Origin: Pseudomonas nitroreducens
GTDB taxonomy: Bacteria; Pseudomonadota; Gammaproteobacteria; Pseudomonadales; Pseudomonadaceae
Assembly: GCF_014204515.1 (NCBI RefSeq)
Contig: NZ_JACHLI010000003.1
Span: 124,001-188,000 of the forward strand
Length of the DNA: 64,000 nucleotides
Direction of reading: 5' to 3'
A model generated the notes under the pieces. The model did not search any database and had not been told where the DNA came from. It saw only the letters and a list, made by a program, of their open reading frames with translations. Positions 7,669-16,163 of this stretch are shown in pieces; position 1 is the first letter of the stretch, and each line of letters starts with the position of its first letter. The position numbers were made by a program, and so were the translations under genes.

Positions 7669-9081
7669 TCAGTCCTCTACGACCCAGGTGTCCTTGGTAC
7701 CGCCACCCTGTGACGAATTGACGACCAGCGAGCCTTCGCGCAGCGCCACGCGGGTCAGCCCGCCGGGCACCAGGCGCACGTTGTCCGGGGCGGACAGCAC
7801 GAAGGGCCGCAGGTCGATGTGGCGCGGCGCGATGCCGTTCTCGACGAAGGTCGGGCAGGTCGACAGGCTCAGGGTCGGCTGTGCGATGTAGGCCTCCGGG
7901 CGCGCCATGAGGCGGGCGCGGAAGGCTTCGATCTCGGCCGTGGTCGCCGCCGGGCCGACCAGCATGCCGTAGCCACCGGAGCCCTGGGCTTCCTTCACCA
8001 CCAGCTCGGGCAGGTGCGCCAGCACGTGGGACAGGTCCTGCGGGCGGCGGCACTGCCAGGTCGGCACGTTGTGCAGGATCGGCTCCTGGTCCAGGTAGAA
8101 GCGGATCATCTCCGGCACGTAGGGGTAGACCGACTTGTCGTCGGCGACGCCGGTGCCGATGGCGTTGGCCAGTACCACGTTGCCCGCGCGATAGGCGGCC
8201 AGCAGGCCGGGCACGCCGAGCACCGAGTCGGGGTTGAAGGCCAGCGGGTCGAGGAAGTCGTCGTCGATGCGTCGGTAGATCACGTCCACCGGCTGCGGGC
8301 CGGCGGTGGTGCGCATGTAGACGCGCTCGTCGCGGACGAACAGGTCGGCGCCTTCCACCAGCTCCACGCCCATCTCGCGGGCGAGGAAGGCGTGCTCGAA
8401 GTAGGCGCTGTTGAAGCGGCCGGGGGTCAGCACCACCACGCTGGGGTTATCCAGCGGGCTGGAGTTGCGCAGGGTGTCCAGCAGCAGGTTCGGGTAATGG
8501 TCGATGGGGGCGATGCGCTGGGCGGCGAACAGCTCGGGGAACAGGCGCATCATCATCTTGCGGTTCTCCAGCATGTAGGAGACGCCGCTGGGGGTACGCA
8601 GGTTGTCCTCGAGCACGTAGTAGGCGCCGTTGCCGTCGCGCACCAGGTCGATGCCGGCGATGTGCGCATAGACGTTGCCGGGCACGTCCAGGCCCTGCAT
8701 GGCCAGTTGGTACTGGTCGTTGGCCAGGACCTGCTCGGGCGGGATCAGGCCTTCCTTGAGGATGCGCTGGTCGTGGTAGAGGTCGGCGAGGAACAGGTTG
8801 AGCGCCTGCACGCGCTGGATGCAGCCGGCCTCGATGATCTTCCATTCGCTGGCGGGGATGCTGCGCGGGATGGTGTCGAAGGGAATCAGGCGTTCGGTGC
8901 CCTGGTCGTCGCCATAGAGGGTGAAGGTGATCCCCGCGCGATAGAACAGCAGGTCGGCCTCGCGGCGGCGCTGCTGCAGCTGTTCGCCGGGCATGTCCGC
9001 CAGCCAGCGGGCGAATTCCGTGTAGTGCGGTCGGCAGGCGCCAGCGGCGTCATGCATTTCGTCATAGAACACCCGAGCCAT
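7669..9081 (-). CDS. circularly permuted ATP-grasp protein of the Anbu operon
   Basis: A 470-residue member of the circularly permuted ATP-grasp family (COG2308). Diagnostic stretches are NVYAHIAGIDLVRDGNG, YYVLEDNLRTPSGVSYMLEN (ATP/Mg-binding), the YRRIDDDFLDP segment and VVKEAQGSGGYGMLVGP. ATP-grasp enzymes join a carboxylate to an amine or thiol through an acyl phosphate. It is the first gene of the Anbu operon; the ATG at 9081 has AAGGAG six bases upstream. Upstream in-frame starts lack this site and would add about 31 non-conserved residues. Substrate unknown; with the alpha-E protein it may build a peptide or tag that the two downstream peptidases remove. Confidence 0.93.
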   Translation of the reverse strand: MARVFYDEMHDAAGACRPHYTEFARWLADMPGEQLQQRRREADLLFYRAGITFTLYGDDQGTERLIPFDTIPRSIPASEWKIIEAGCIQRVQALNLFLADLYHDQRILKEGLIPPEQVLANDQYQLAMQGLDVPGNVYAHIAGIDLVRDGNGAYYVLEDNLRTPSGVSYMLENRKMMMRLFPELFAAQRIAPIDHYPNLLLDTLRNSSPLDNPSVVVLTPGRFNSAYFEHAFLAREMGVELVEGADLFVRDERVYMRTTAGPQPVDVIYRRIDDDFLDPLAFNPDSVLGVPGLLAAYRAGNVVLANAIGTGVADDKSVYPYVPEMIRFYLDQEPILHNVPTWQCRRPQDLSHVLAHLPELVVKEAQGSGGYGMLVGPAATTAEIEAFRARLMARPEAYIAQPTLSLSTCPTFVENGIAPRHIDLRPFVLSAPDNVRLVPGGLTRVALREGSLVVNSSQGGGTKDTWVVED

Positions 9082-9205
9082 CTTCCACTCCTTGTTGCCG
9101 CGCTTCCTCGGCATGCTCTTACTTGGCAGGAGGGCCATCGCAAGGCCCGTGCCAGAGGTCGATTGCCTGTCCATTCAATGGCTTGCAGAGGCTGCTCACG
9201 GGGCT

Positions 9206-9222
9206 CGCACTGCCATGGTGCG
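9206..9222. promoter_or_regulatory. NtrC-like enhancer site
   Basis: CGCACTGCCATGGTGCG has the NtrC core GCAC-N7-GTGC and differs from the consensus TGCACY-N5-RGTGCA only at the two outermost bases. It sits about 200 bp upstream of the polyamine-binding protein gene, a usual distance for an enhancer, in the 343-bp divergent region shared with the Anbu operon. Prediction only. Confidence 0.4.
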
Positions 9223-9378
9223 AATCCGCCACGGGCCGCGCGCAGTACGCCCCGTTTGGGGCCACGGGCCGCGCCGGCACTCGCTTGTCAGCCCATGGGG
9301 CCAGAACTACGCTGCAAGAGCGCGTCCATTCCGCTATGGACCCGCAGCGGTCAACGGAGGTGCCAATTTTCTGCGCGC

Positions 9379-9394
9379 TGGTTCCGCAGTGGCT
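9379..9394 (+). promoter_or_regulatory. candidate sigma-54 (-24/-12) promoter of the polyamine operon
   Basis: TGGTTCCGCAGTGGCT has GG (9380-9381) and GC (9392-9393) with the required ten bases between them, and matches about half of the remaining consensus. The predicted start near 9405 leaves a 20-base leader containing the AGGAG ribosome site. The match is modest; the NtrC-like site upstream makes it more credible. Confidence 0.35.
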
Positions 9395-9424
9395 CCCACA
9401 ACGAAGAACAACAGGAGTCCGTCC

Positions 9425-10591
9425 ATGTCATCTGTGTCTTTAATGAAAGTCGCGACGCTGGCCTTCGCCGGCGTCAGCCTGCTTTCCAGCGCCAGCCTGC
9501 AGGCCGCCGAGGAGCTCAAGCAGCTCGGCCAGCCCGAGGGCGCACTCGATATCATTGCCTGGCCCGGCTACATCGAGCGCGGCGAGAGCGACAAGAACTA
9601 CGACTGGGTCAGCCAGTTCGAGAAGGACACCGGCTGCAAGGTCAACGTGAAGACCGCCGCCACCTCCGACGAGATGGTCAGCCTGATGGCCAAGGGCGGC
9701 TACGACCTGGTCACCGCCTCCGGCGACGCCTCGCTGCGGCTGGTCTACGGCAAGCGCGTGCAGCCAATCAACATCGCCCTGGTGCCCAACTGGAAGAACG
9801 TCGACAAGCGCCTGCAGGACGCGCCCTGGCACACGGTGGACGGCAAGCACTACGGCACGCCCTACCAGTGGGGGCCGAACGTGCTGATGTACAACACCAA
9901 GGTCTTCCCCAAGGCGCCGGACAGCTGGAGCGTGGTGTTCACCGAGCAGAAGCTGCCCGACGGCAAGAGCAACAAGGGTCGCGTGCAGGCCTATGACGGG
10001 CCGATCTACATCGCCGACGCGGCGCTCTACCTGAAGACCGCCGAGCCCAAGCTGGGCATCCAGGACCCGTACGAACTCAACGAGGAACAGTACGCCGCCG
10101 CCCTCAAGCTGCTGCGCGGGCAGCAGAAGCTGATCCACCGCTACTGGCACGACGCGACGGTGCAGATGAGCGACTTCAAGAACGAAGGCGTGGCCGCCTC
10201 CGGCTCCTGGCCCTACCAGGTGAACGCGCTGGAAGGCGAGAAACAGCCCATCGGCTCGACCATCCCCACCGAGGGCGTCACCGGCTGGGCCGACACCACC
10301 ATGCTGCACGTGGACGCCAAGCACCCGGTGTGCGCCTACAAGTGGCTGAACTGGTCGCTGGAGCCCAAGGTGCAGGGCGACGTCGCCGCCTGGTTCGGCT
10401 CGGTGCCCGCCTCCCCCGGCGGCTGCACCGGCAGCCAGCTGCTCGGCGCCCAGGGTTGCGCCACCAACGGCTACGACCAGTTCGAGCGCATCGCCTTCTG
10501 GAAGACCCCGCAGGCCAAGTGCTCCCAGGGGCAGTGTGTGCCGTACAGCCGGTGGACGCAGGATTACATTGCGATCATGGGAGGCAGATAG
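9425..10591 (+). CDS. polyamine ABC transporter substrate-binding protein (YdcS/PotD-like)
   Basis: A 388-residue periplasmic binding protein with signal peptide (about residues 1-27, ending SASLQA). The mature part has features of the PotD/YdcS family: LDIIAWPGYIERG, GGYDLVTASGDASLRL, YGTPYQWGPNVLMYN, KNEGVAASGSWPYQVN. It should capture putrescine or spermidine for the ATPase and two permeases downstream. The C-terminal 60 residues carry four cysteines (GGCTG, QGCAT, AKCSQGQC), suggesting two disulfides. The ATG at 9425 follows AGGAG and yields the signal peptide; earlier starts do not. A REP pair separates it from the transporter genes, which may set a higher level of binding protein. Confidence 0.9.
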   Translation: MSSVSLMKVATLAFAGVSLLSSASLQAAEELKQLGQPEGALDIIAWPGYIERGESDKNYDWVSQFEKDTGCKVNVKTAATSDEMVSLMAKGGYDLVTASGDASLRLVYGKRVQPINIALVPNWKNVDKRLQDAPWHTVDGKHYGTPYQWGPNVLMYNTKVFPKAPDSWSVVFTEQKLPDGKSNKGRVQAYDGPIYIADAALYLKTAEPKLGIQDPYELNEEQYAAALKLLRGQQKLIHRYWHDATVQMSDFKNEGVAASGSWPYQVNALEGEKQPIGSTIPTEGVTGWADTTMLHVDAKHPVCAYKWLNWSLEPKVQGDVAAWFGSVPASPGGCTGSQLLGAQGCATNGYDQFERIAFWKTPQAKCSQGQCVPYSRWTQDYIAIMGGR

Positions 10592-10619
10592 ATCCCCACG
10601 ATGAGGCCCCGTTGATCCC

Positions 10620-10697
10620 GTAGGAGCGGACCTTGTCCGCGAAATCCTCGAACCGCGTTGCGTTGGTTCAGGTTTCGCGGACAAGGTCCGCTCCTAC
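10620..10697. repeat. REP pair, GTAGGAGCGGACC type, perfect arms
   Basis: Arms 10620-10644 (GTAGGAGCGGACCTTGTCCG and five more bases) and 10673-10697 are exact reverse complements of 25 bp with a 28-base loop. It lies between the binding-protein gene and the ATPase gene of one transport operon, where it could partly protect or terminate the upstream mRNA. Confidence 0.9.
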
Positions 10698-10802
10698 ATT
10701 GAGCACCTTTCCGTACCCGGCAGAGAAGCGCCCTTCCCAAGCGCCCTTCCCGCCATGCGCTACCTTTTCTGATGCACCCCCGCCATTCAGGTAGCCCGCA
10801 GC

Positions 10803-11822
10803 ATGACCACAGCCGTCCAGTTCACCGACGTCAGCCGTCACTACGGCGAGGTGCGCGCCGTCGATGCGGTGTCCATCGAGATCCGCGACGGCGAGTTCTT
10901 CTCCATGCTCGGCCCTTCCGGCTCGGGCAAGACCACCTGCCTGCGGCTGATCGCCGGCTTCGAGCAACCCACCTCCGGTTCCATCCGCATCCATGGCGCG
11001 GAAGCGGCCGGTTTGCCGCCCTACGAGCGCGACGTCAACACGGTGTTCCAGGACTACGCGCTGTTCCCACACATGAACGTACTGGATAACGTCGCCTACG
11101 GCCTGAAGGTCAAAGGCGTGGCCAAGGCCGAGCGCTACCACCGCGCCGAAGAAGCCCTGGGGATGGTCGCCCTGGCCGGCTACGGCAAGCGCAAGCCGGC
11201 ACAGCTCTCCGGCGGCCAGCGCCAGCGCGTGGCCCTGGCTCGCGCGCTGGTCAATCGTCCGCGCGTGCTGCTGCTGGACGAACCCCTCGGCGCGCTGGAC
11301 CTGAAGCTGCGCGAGCAGATGCAGGTGGAGTTGAAGAAGCTGCAACGCCAATTGGGCATCACCTTCATCTTCGTCACCCATGACCAGGGCGAAGCGCTGT
11401 CCATGTCCGACCGCGTGGCGGTGTTCAACAAGGGCCGCATCGAGCAGGTCGATACCCCGGCCAATCTGTACCGCCGCCCCGCCACGCGCTTCGTCGCCGA
11501 GTTCGTCGGCACCGCCAACGTGCTGCGCGGCGACCTCGCCCAGCGCCTGCTGGGCGAAGCGCGCCCACACTCGCTGCGCCCCGAGCACGTGCGCTTCGGC
11601 CGCGCCGGCGAAGGCGAGCTGGAAGTCAGCGGCACCCTGTTCGACGTGCAGTACATGGGCGCCAGCAGCCGCTACGAGATCGAACTGGAAAACGGCGTGC
11701 GCCTGGTGGCCGCCCTGCCCAACGGCGAGCGCGAGGAGCAGCGGCCCAAACCAGGCGATTCGGTGACTGCCTTCTGGGCACGCAGCGCGCTGGTGCCACT
11801 GCTGGAAGAGCCGCCGTCATGA
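10803..11822 (+). CDS. polyamine ABC transporter ATP-binding protein (YdcT/PotA-like)
   Basis: A 339-residue ATPase with Walker A GPSGSGKTT (about 38-46), Q-loop VNTVFQDYALFPHM, signature QLSGGQRQRVALARAL, Walker B VLLLDEPLGALD and H-loop FVTHDQGEALSMSDR. A C-terminal TOBE-like regulatory domain follows (about 240-335). It powers uptake through the two adjacent permeases. Its stop overlaps the first permease start by 4 bp (ATGA), indicating coupled translation. Confidence 0.95.
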   Translation: MTTAVQFTDVSRHYGEVRAVDAVSIEIRDGEFFSMLGPSGSGKTTCLRLIAGFEQPTSGSIRIHGAEAAGLPPYERDVNTVFQDYALFPHMNVLDNVAYGLKVKGVAKAERYHRAEEALGMVALAGYGKRKPAQLSGGQRQRVALARALVNRPRVLLLDEPLGALDLKLREQMQVELKKLQRQLGITFIFVTHDQGEALSMSDRVAVFNKGRIEQVDTPANLYRRPATRFVAEFVGTANVLRGDLAQRLLGEARPHSLRPEHVRFGRAGEGELEVSGTLFDVQYMGASSRYEIELENGVRLVAALPNGEREEQRPKPGDSVTAFWARSALVPLLEEPPS

Positions 11823-12721
11823 GGGCGATCTCCAGTTTCCTCTACCGGCGCAGCACGCTCTACCTGCTGATGCTGCTGATCCCGCCGCTGCTGTGGTTCG
11901 GGGTGATCTACATCGGCTCGCTGTTCGCCCTGCTCTGGCAGAGCTTCTACACCTTCGACGACTTCACCATGGCGGTGACCCCGGACCTGACCCTGGCCAA
12001 CTACCAGGCCCTGTTCAACCCGGCCAACTATGACATCGTCCTGCGCACCTTCAGCATGGCGATTGCCGTGTCGGTAGCCAGCGCCGTCCTCGCCTTCCCC
12101 GTCGCCTACTACATGGCGCGCTACGCCGGGCCGAAGGAGAAGGCCTTCTTCTACATCGCGGTGATGCTGCCGATGTGGGCCAGCTACATCGTCAAGGCCT
12201 ACGCCTGGACGGTGATCCTGGCCAAGGGCGGCATCCTCTACTGGGTCATCGAGCACCTGCACCTGCTCGGTGTGCTCGACCTGCTGCTGGAAGTGCCCGG
12301 CGTGGGCGGCAACACCCTGTCCACCTCGCATATCGGGCGCTTCTGGGTGTTCACCTACATCTGGCTGCCGTTCATGATCCTGCCGATCCAGGCCGCCCTC
12401 GAACGCCTGCCGCCGACGCTGCTGCAAGCCTCGGCGGACCTCGGCGCGCATCCGCGGCAGACCTTCTTCCAGGTGATCCTGCCGCTGGCCTTCCCCGGCG
12501 TGGTGGCCGGCTCGATCTTCACCTTCAGCCTGACCCTGGGCGACTTCATCATCCCGCAACTGGTGGGCCCCAGCGGGCTGTTCATCGGCACCATGGTCTA
12601 CGTGCAGCAGGGCGCGGTGGGCAACATGCCGCTGGCGGCGGCCTTCACCCTGGTGCCCATCGTGCTGATCGCCGTCTACCTGTCCATCGCCAAGCGGCTG
12701 GGGGCTTTCGATGCGCTCTGA
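11819..12721 (+). CDS. polyamine ABC transporter permease (YdcU/PotB-like)
   Basis: A 300-residue inner-membrane permease with about six spans; the first is LYLLMLLIPPLLWFGVIYIG. It carries the EAA-type loop that docks the ATPase in LLQASADLGAHPRQTFFQVILPL. It forms a heterodimer with the next permease. It starts inside the ATPase stop and overlaps the next gene by 11 bp, so the three membrane-complex genes are tightly coupled. Confidence 0.94.
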   Translation: MRAISSFLYRRSTLYLLMLLIPPLLWFGVIYIGSLFALLWQSFYTFDDFTMAVTPDLTLANYQALFNPANYDIVLRTFSMAIAVSVASAVLAFPVAYYMARYAGPKEKAFFYIAVMLPMWASYIVKAYAWTVILAKGGILYWVIEHLHLLGVLDLLLEVPGVGGNTLSTSHIGRFWVFTYIWLPFMILPIQAALERLPPTLLQASADLGAHPRQTFFQVILPLAFPGVVAGSIFTFSLTLGDFIIPQLVGPSGLFIGTMVYVQQGAVGNMPLAAAFTLVPIVLIAVYLSIAKRLGAFDAL

Positions 12722-13532
12722 TGCCCATTCCACCGACCGTCCCTCCTGGTTTCTGCGCCTGGCGGCCTGGGGCGGGCTGGTGTTCCTGCACTTCCCGATC
12801 CTGGTGATCCTGCTCTACGCCTTCAACACCGAGGAGTCGGCCTACAGCTTCCCGTTGCAGGGCTTCACCCTGAAGTGGTTCAGCATCGCCTTCCAGCGCG
12901 GCGACGTGCTCGATTCGATCTGGCTGTCGGTGAAGATCGCCTGCGTCGCCACGCTGATCGCCATGCTCCTCGGCACCCTGGCCGCCGGCGCGCTGTACCG
13001 CCGCGACTTCTTCGGCAAGGAGAGCATCTCGCTGATGCTGATCCTGCCCATCGCCCTGCCCGGCATCATCACCGGTATCGCCCTGCTTTCGGCGTTCAAG
13101 ACACTGGGCATCGAACCAGGCTTCCTGACCATCGTCATCGGCCACGCGACCTTCTGCGTGGTGATCGTCTACAACAACGTGATCGCCCGCTTCCGCCGCA
13201 CCTCCTTCAGCCTGATCGAGGCGAGCATGGACCTGGGCGCCGACGGCTGGCAGACCTTCCGCTACATCATCCTGCCGAACATCGCCACGGCGCTGCTGGC
13301 CGGCGGCATGCTGGCCTTCGCCCTGTCGTTCGACGAGATCATCGTCACCACCTTCACCGCCGGCCACGAGCGCACCCTGCCGCTGTGGTTGCTCAACCAG
13401 CTGACCCGCCCGCGCGACGTGCCGATCACCAACGTGGTGGCCATGCTGGTGATGCTCGCCACCATGCTGCCGATCCTCGGCGCGTACTACCTGACGCGTG
13501 GCACCAGCGATGTGGCGGGGAGTGGCAAATGA
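12711..13532 (+). CDS. polyamine ABC transporter permease (YdcV/PotC-like)
   Basis: A 273-residue second permease with about six spans. The EAA loop is SLIEASMDLGADGWQTFRYIILPN, recognisable by its Glu-Ala and Gly-Ala residues, and the segment ALSFDEIIVTTFTAG is typical of PotC. The ATG at 12711 lies within the end of the preceding permease; the N-terminal hydrophilic stretch MRSDAHSTDRPSW precedes the first span. Together with the ATPase and binding protein it forms a complete importer. Confidence 0.94.
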   Translation: MRSDAHSTDRPSWFLRLAAWGGLVFLHFPILVILLYAFNTEESAYSFPLQGFTLKWFSIAFQRGDVLDSIWLSVKIACVATLIAMLLGTLAAGALYRRDFFGKESISLMLILPIALPGIITGIALLSAFKTLGIEPGFLTIVIGHATFCVVIVYNNVIARFRRTSFSLIEASMDLGADGWQTFRYIILPNIATALLAGGMLAFALSFDEIIVTTFTAGHERTLPLWLLNQLTRPRDVPITNVVAMLVMLATMLPILGAYYLTRGTSDVAGSGK

Positions 13533-13548
13533 CTCTGTGCCAAGCGCC

Positions 13549-13664
13549 CCCTCCCTAGCCCTCCCCCTGAAGGGAGAGGGGACTGGATCGGCGCAGGAGG
13601 AAACCCAGGTTTCAGCCGGCACGAACAGCTCCCTCTCCCTTCAGGGAGAGGGTTGGGGAGAGGG
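13549..13664. repeat. CCCTCTCCC-type hairpin repeats (two units)
   Basis: Unit one, around 13549-13581, has CTCCCCCTGAAGGGAGAGGGG. Unit two, 13631-13664, has CCCTCTCCCTTCAGGGAGAG followed by a second GGGGAGAGGG arm. The family recurs at 30709-30755, 44992-45178 and 55367-55401. It fills the gap between the permease and aldehyde dehydrogenase genes. Confidence 0.8.
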
Positions 13665-13688
13665 AAACCCACTGACGGAGGAGCCCCC

Positions 13689-15113
13689 ATGCAAACCAAA
13701 CTCCTGATCAACGGCCAGTTCGTCGCCGGCGAAGGCGCGCCGCTGGATATCCTCAACCCGGCCACCGGCGGCGTGATCGGCCAGATCGCCGAAGCCAGCG
13801 AAGCCCAGGTGGACGCCGCCGTGCGCGCCGCCAACGCCGCTTTCGACGGCTGGTCGCAGACCGCGCCGAAAGACCGCGCCATGCTCCTGCTGCGCCTGGC
13901 CGACCGCATCGAGGAACACGCCGAGGAACTGGCCAGGCTGGAATCGGACAATTGCGGCAAGCCCTATGCCGCCGCGTTGAACGACGAGATCCCGGCCATC
14001 GCCGACGTGTTCCGCTTCTTCGCTGGCGCCTGCCGCGTGCTGCCCGGCTCCGCCGCCGGGGAATACCTGCCCGGCTTCACCTCGATGATCCGCCGCGACC
14101 CGGTGGGCGTGGTCGCCTCCATTGCGCCGTGGAACTACCCACTGATGATGGCCGCGTGGAAGCTCGGCCCGGCCCTGGCCGCCGGCAACTGCGTGGTGCT
14201 CAAGCCCTCCGAGCAGACGCCGCTGACCGCCCTGCGGGTAGCCGAATTCATCGCCGAGCTGTTCCCCGCCGGCGTGGTCAACCTGGTGTTCGGCCGCGGC
14301 CCCAGCGTGGGCGCGCCGCTGGTCAGCCACGACCTGGTGCGCATGGTCTCGCTGACCGGCTCGGTGGGCACCGGCAAGGCCATCATCAAGAGCGCCGCCG
14401 ACAGCGTGAAACGCCTGCACATGGAGCTTGGCGGCAAGGCCCCGGTGATCGTCTTCGACGATGCCGACCTGGAAGATGTGATCGCCGGCATCCGCACCTT
14501 CGGCTTCTACAACGCCGGCCAGGACTGTACCGCCGCCTGCCGCATCTACGCCGGCAAGAAGGTCTACGACAACTTCGTCGCCGACCTGGCCAGCGCGGTA
14601 TCGAGCCTCAAGACCGGGCTGCAGAACGACCCGGATACCGAGCTCGGCCCGCTGATCACCGCCGCCCAGCGCGACCGCGTGTCCGGCTTCGTCGAGCGCG
14701 CCAAGGCCAGCCCGCACATCCAGATCGCCACGGGCGGCAGAATGGTCAGCGGCAACGGCTTCTTCTACGAACCGACGGTGGTGGCCAACGCCCAGCAGGA
14801 CGACGAGATCGTCCGCCGCGAAGTGTTCGGCCCGGTGGTGTCGGTGACGCCGTTCAGCGATGCGGACGAGGCAGTGCGTTGGGCCAACGACTCCGACTAC
14901 GGGCTGGCCTCGTCGGTGTGGACCAGGGACGTCGGCCGCGCCTCACGGGTGGCCGCGCGCCTGCAGTACGGCTGCACCTGGGTGAACACCCACTTCATGC
15001 TGTGCAGCGAGATGCCCCACGGCGGCTTCAAGCAGTCCGGCTACGGCAAGGACCTGTCCATGTACGGCCTGGAGGACTACACCGTGGCGCGGCATATCAT
15101 GTTCAAGCATTGA
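13689..15113 (+). CDS. aldehyde dehydrogenase, probably gamma-aminobutyraldehyde dehydrogenase (PatD-like)
   Basis: A 474-residue NAD(P)-dependent aldehyde dehydrogenase. Catalytic residues are Glu246 (HMELGGKAPV) and Cys280 (NAGQDCTAACRIY), with the usual 34-residue spacing. SIAPWNYPLMMAAWKLGPAL, GSVGTGKAI and the C-terminal PHGGFKQSGYGKDLSMYGLE match the gamma-aminobutyraldehyde/betaine-aldehyde branch. Putrescine transamination gives 4-aminobutyraldehyde, which this enzyme would oxidise to GABA. Its place directly after a polyamine importer repeats the E. coli ydcSTUV-patD order. The ATG at 13689 has GGAGG upstream. Substrate is inferred from context. Confidence 0.9.
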   Translation: MQTKLLINGQFVAGEGAPLDILNPATGGVIGQIAEASEAQVDAAVRAANAAFDGWSQTAPKDRAMLLLRLADRIEEHAEELARLESDNCGKPYAAALNDEIPAIADVFRFFAGACRVLPGSAAGEYLPGFTSMIRRDPVGVVASIAPWNYPLMMAAWKLGPALAAGNCVVLKPSEQTPLTALRVAEFIAELFPAGVVNLVFGRGPSVGAPLVSHDLVRMVSLTGSVGTGKAIIKSAADSVKRLHMELGGKAPVIVFDDADLEDVIAGIRTFGFYNAGQDCTAACRIYAGKKVYDNFVADLASAVSSLKTGLQNDPDTELGPLITAAQRDRVSGFVERAKASPHIQIATGGRMVSGNGFFYEPTVVANAQQDDEIVRREVFGPVVSVTPFSDADEAVRWANDSDYGLASSVWTRDVGRASRVAARLQYGCTWVNTHFMLCSEMPHGGFKQSGYGKDLSMYGLEDYTVARHIMFKH

Positions 15114-15162
15114 GCGGGCGCTCCTACAGGAGAGCACCATGCCCAGCCCAGGAGCAGATCCC

Positions 15163-15245
15163 GTAGGATGGGTGGAGCCTAAGCGATACCCATGCTGTCG
15201 ACGCCCGGGAATCGATGGGTATCGCTACGCTCCACGCCATCCTAC
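15163..15245. repeat. inverted repeat, GTAGGATGGGTGGAGC type
   Basis: The left end GTAGGATGGGTGGAGC at 15163 and the right end GCTCCACGCCATCCTAC at 15245 are near-perfect reverse complements, with an inner inverted pair GCGATACCCAT/ATGGGTATCGC. It is a different REP-like family from the GTAGGAGCG elements and lies between convergent genes, where it may end transcription from both sides. Confidence 0.8.
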
Positions 15246-15278
15246 GAAGTGCACCATGAGTGCGAAGCGAGGCGCCGA

Positions 15279-15983
15279 TCAGACCAACCCGGCCAGCTTC
15301 AGCCAGTGCTGGTAGAACCCCTCCGCCACTCGGTTCATCGCTGCCACGCGCTGCGGCAGGTCGGCCAGCATAACTTCGGCGCTTTCCTGGCTCGGCTGGC
15401 TGGGGTCGAGGTATTCCGGGAAGCCGTTGACCCAGTCGCTGACCAGCTCTTCGGTCATTTCCGGGTGCCCCTGCAGGCCGAGGATGCGCTCACCGAAGCT
15501 GAATGCCTGGTTCTCGCACCAGGGGCTGGACAACAGGCGGGTGGCACCTGCGGGGATGTCGAAGGTATCGCCATGCCACTGGTAGATCGGGAATTCTTCC
15601 GGCAGGTGCGCCAGCCATGGGCTCTGCCCTTCCTCGCGGCGCATCGGCTGCCAGCCCAGCTCGGTGTACGGCAGACGATGGATATCGGCGCCCAGCGCCT
15701 TGGCCAGCAGCTGGCCGCCCAGGCAGTGGCCGATCATCGGCACGTCGCGCGCGATGAAGCGGCGGATCGCGGCGATTTCGTCACGCAGCCACGGCAGGTC
15801 GTCGTTCACGCTCATCGGCCCGCCCATGATGGCGACGGCCTTGGGCCGCTCCAGGTCGTAGCCTTGCAGCTCGCCCAGGTCGGCGCGGCGCACCTCGAAC
15901 GGCAGTTGCAGACGGTCGAGCAGCGCCCCCAGATGGCCGGGCGGGCAGAAATCGACGTGGGTCAGGATCAGGATATCGGTCAT
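15279..15983 (-). CDS. type 1 glutamine amidotransferase
   Basis: A 234-residue class I glutamine amidotransferase (GMP-synthase-like branch). The triad is Cys87 in PMIGHCLGGQLLAKALG, His173 and Glu175 in LQGHPEMTEE. MGGPMSVNDD is the usual oxyanion region. No partner synthetase is fused or adjacent. It faces the polyamine operon convergently; a role in gamma-glutamyl-polyamine breakdown is possible but the sequence is closer to the generic YfeJ/GuaA-like group than to PuuD. The ATG at 15983 gives the usual N-terminus. Confidence 0.9.
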   Translation of the reverse strand: MTDILILTHVDFCPPGHLGALLDRLQLPFEVRRADLGELQGYDLERPKAVAIMGGPMSVNDDLPWLRDEIAAIRRFIARDVPMIGHCLGGQLLAKALGADIHRLPYTELGWQPMRREEGQSPWLAHLPEEFPIYQWHGDTFDIPAGATRLLSSPWCENQAFSFGERILGLQGHPEMTEELVSDWVNGFPEYLDPSQPSQESAEVMLADLPQRVAAMNRVAEGFYQHWLKLAGLV

Positions 15984-16163
15984 GGTCACCTCCGCGCGGC
16001 AGTCTGCCCCATCGCAGCCGGCGGGGGAACCTGGCGTACCCGCAAGGGTGTGCTTGCAGACCCGCCCACGACAAAGCGCGCCGTCACCCGAGGCAACGGC
16101 GCGCAATGGATTTTGCGGGTAGAAGATCGGCCGCCCGTCGAGCGGCTCAACGACGTGCTGCGA

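Noticed and set aside
9270..9290. GGCAC...TTGT stretch as a sigma-54 promoter
   Set aside because: The spacing between the two elements is one base short and the -12 GC is missing; the element at 9379 has correct spacing.
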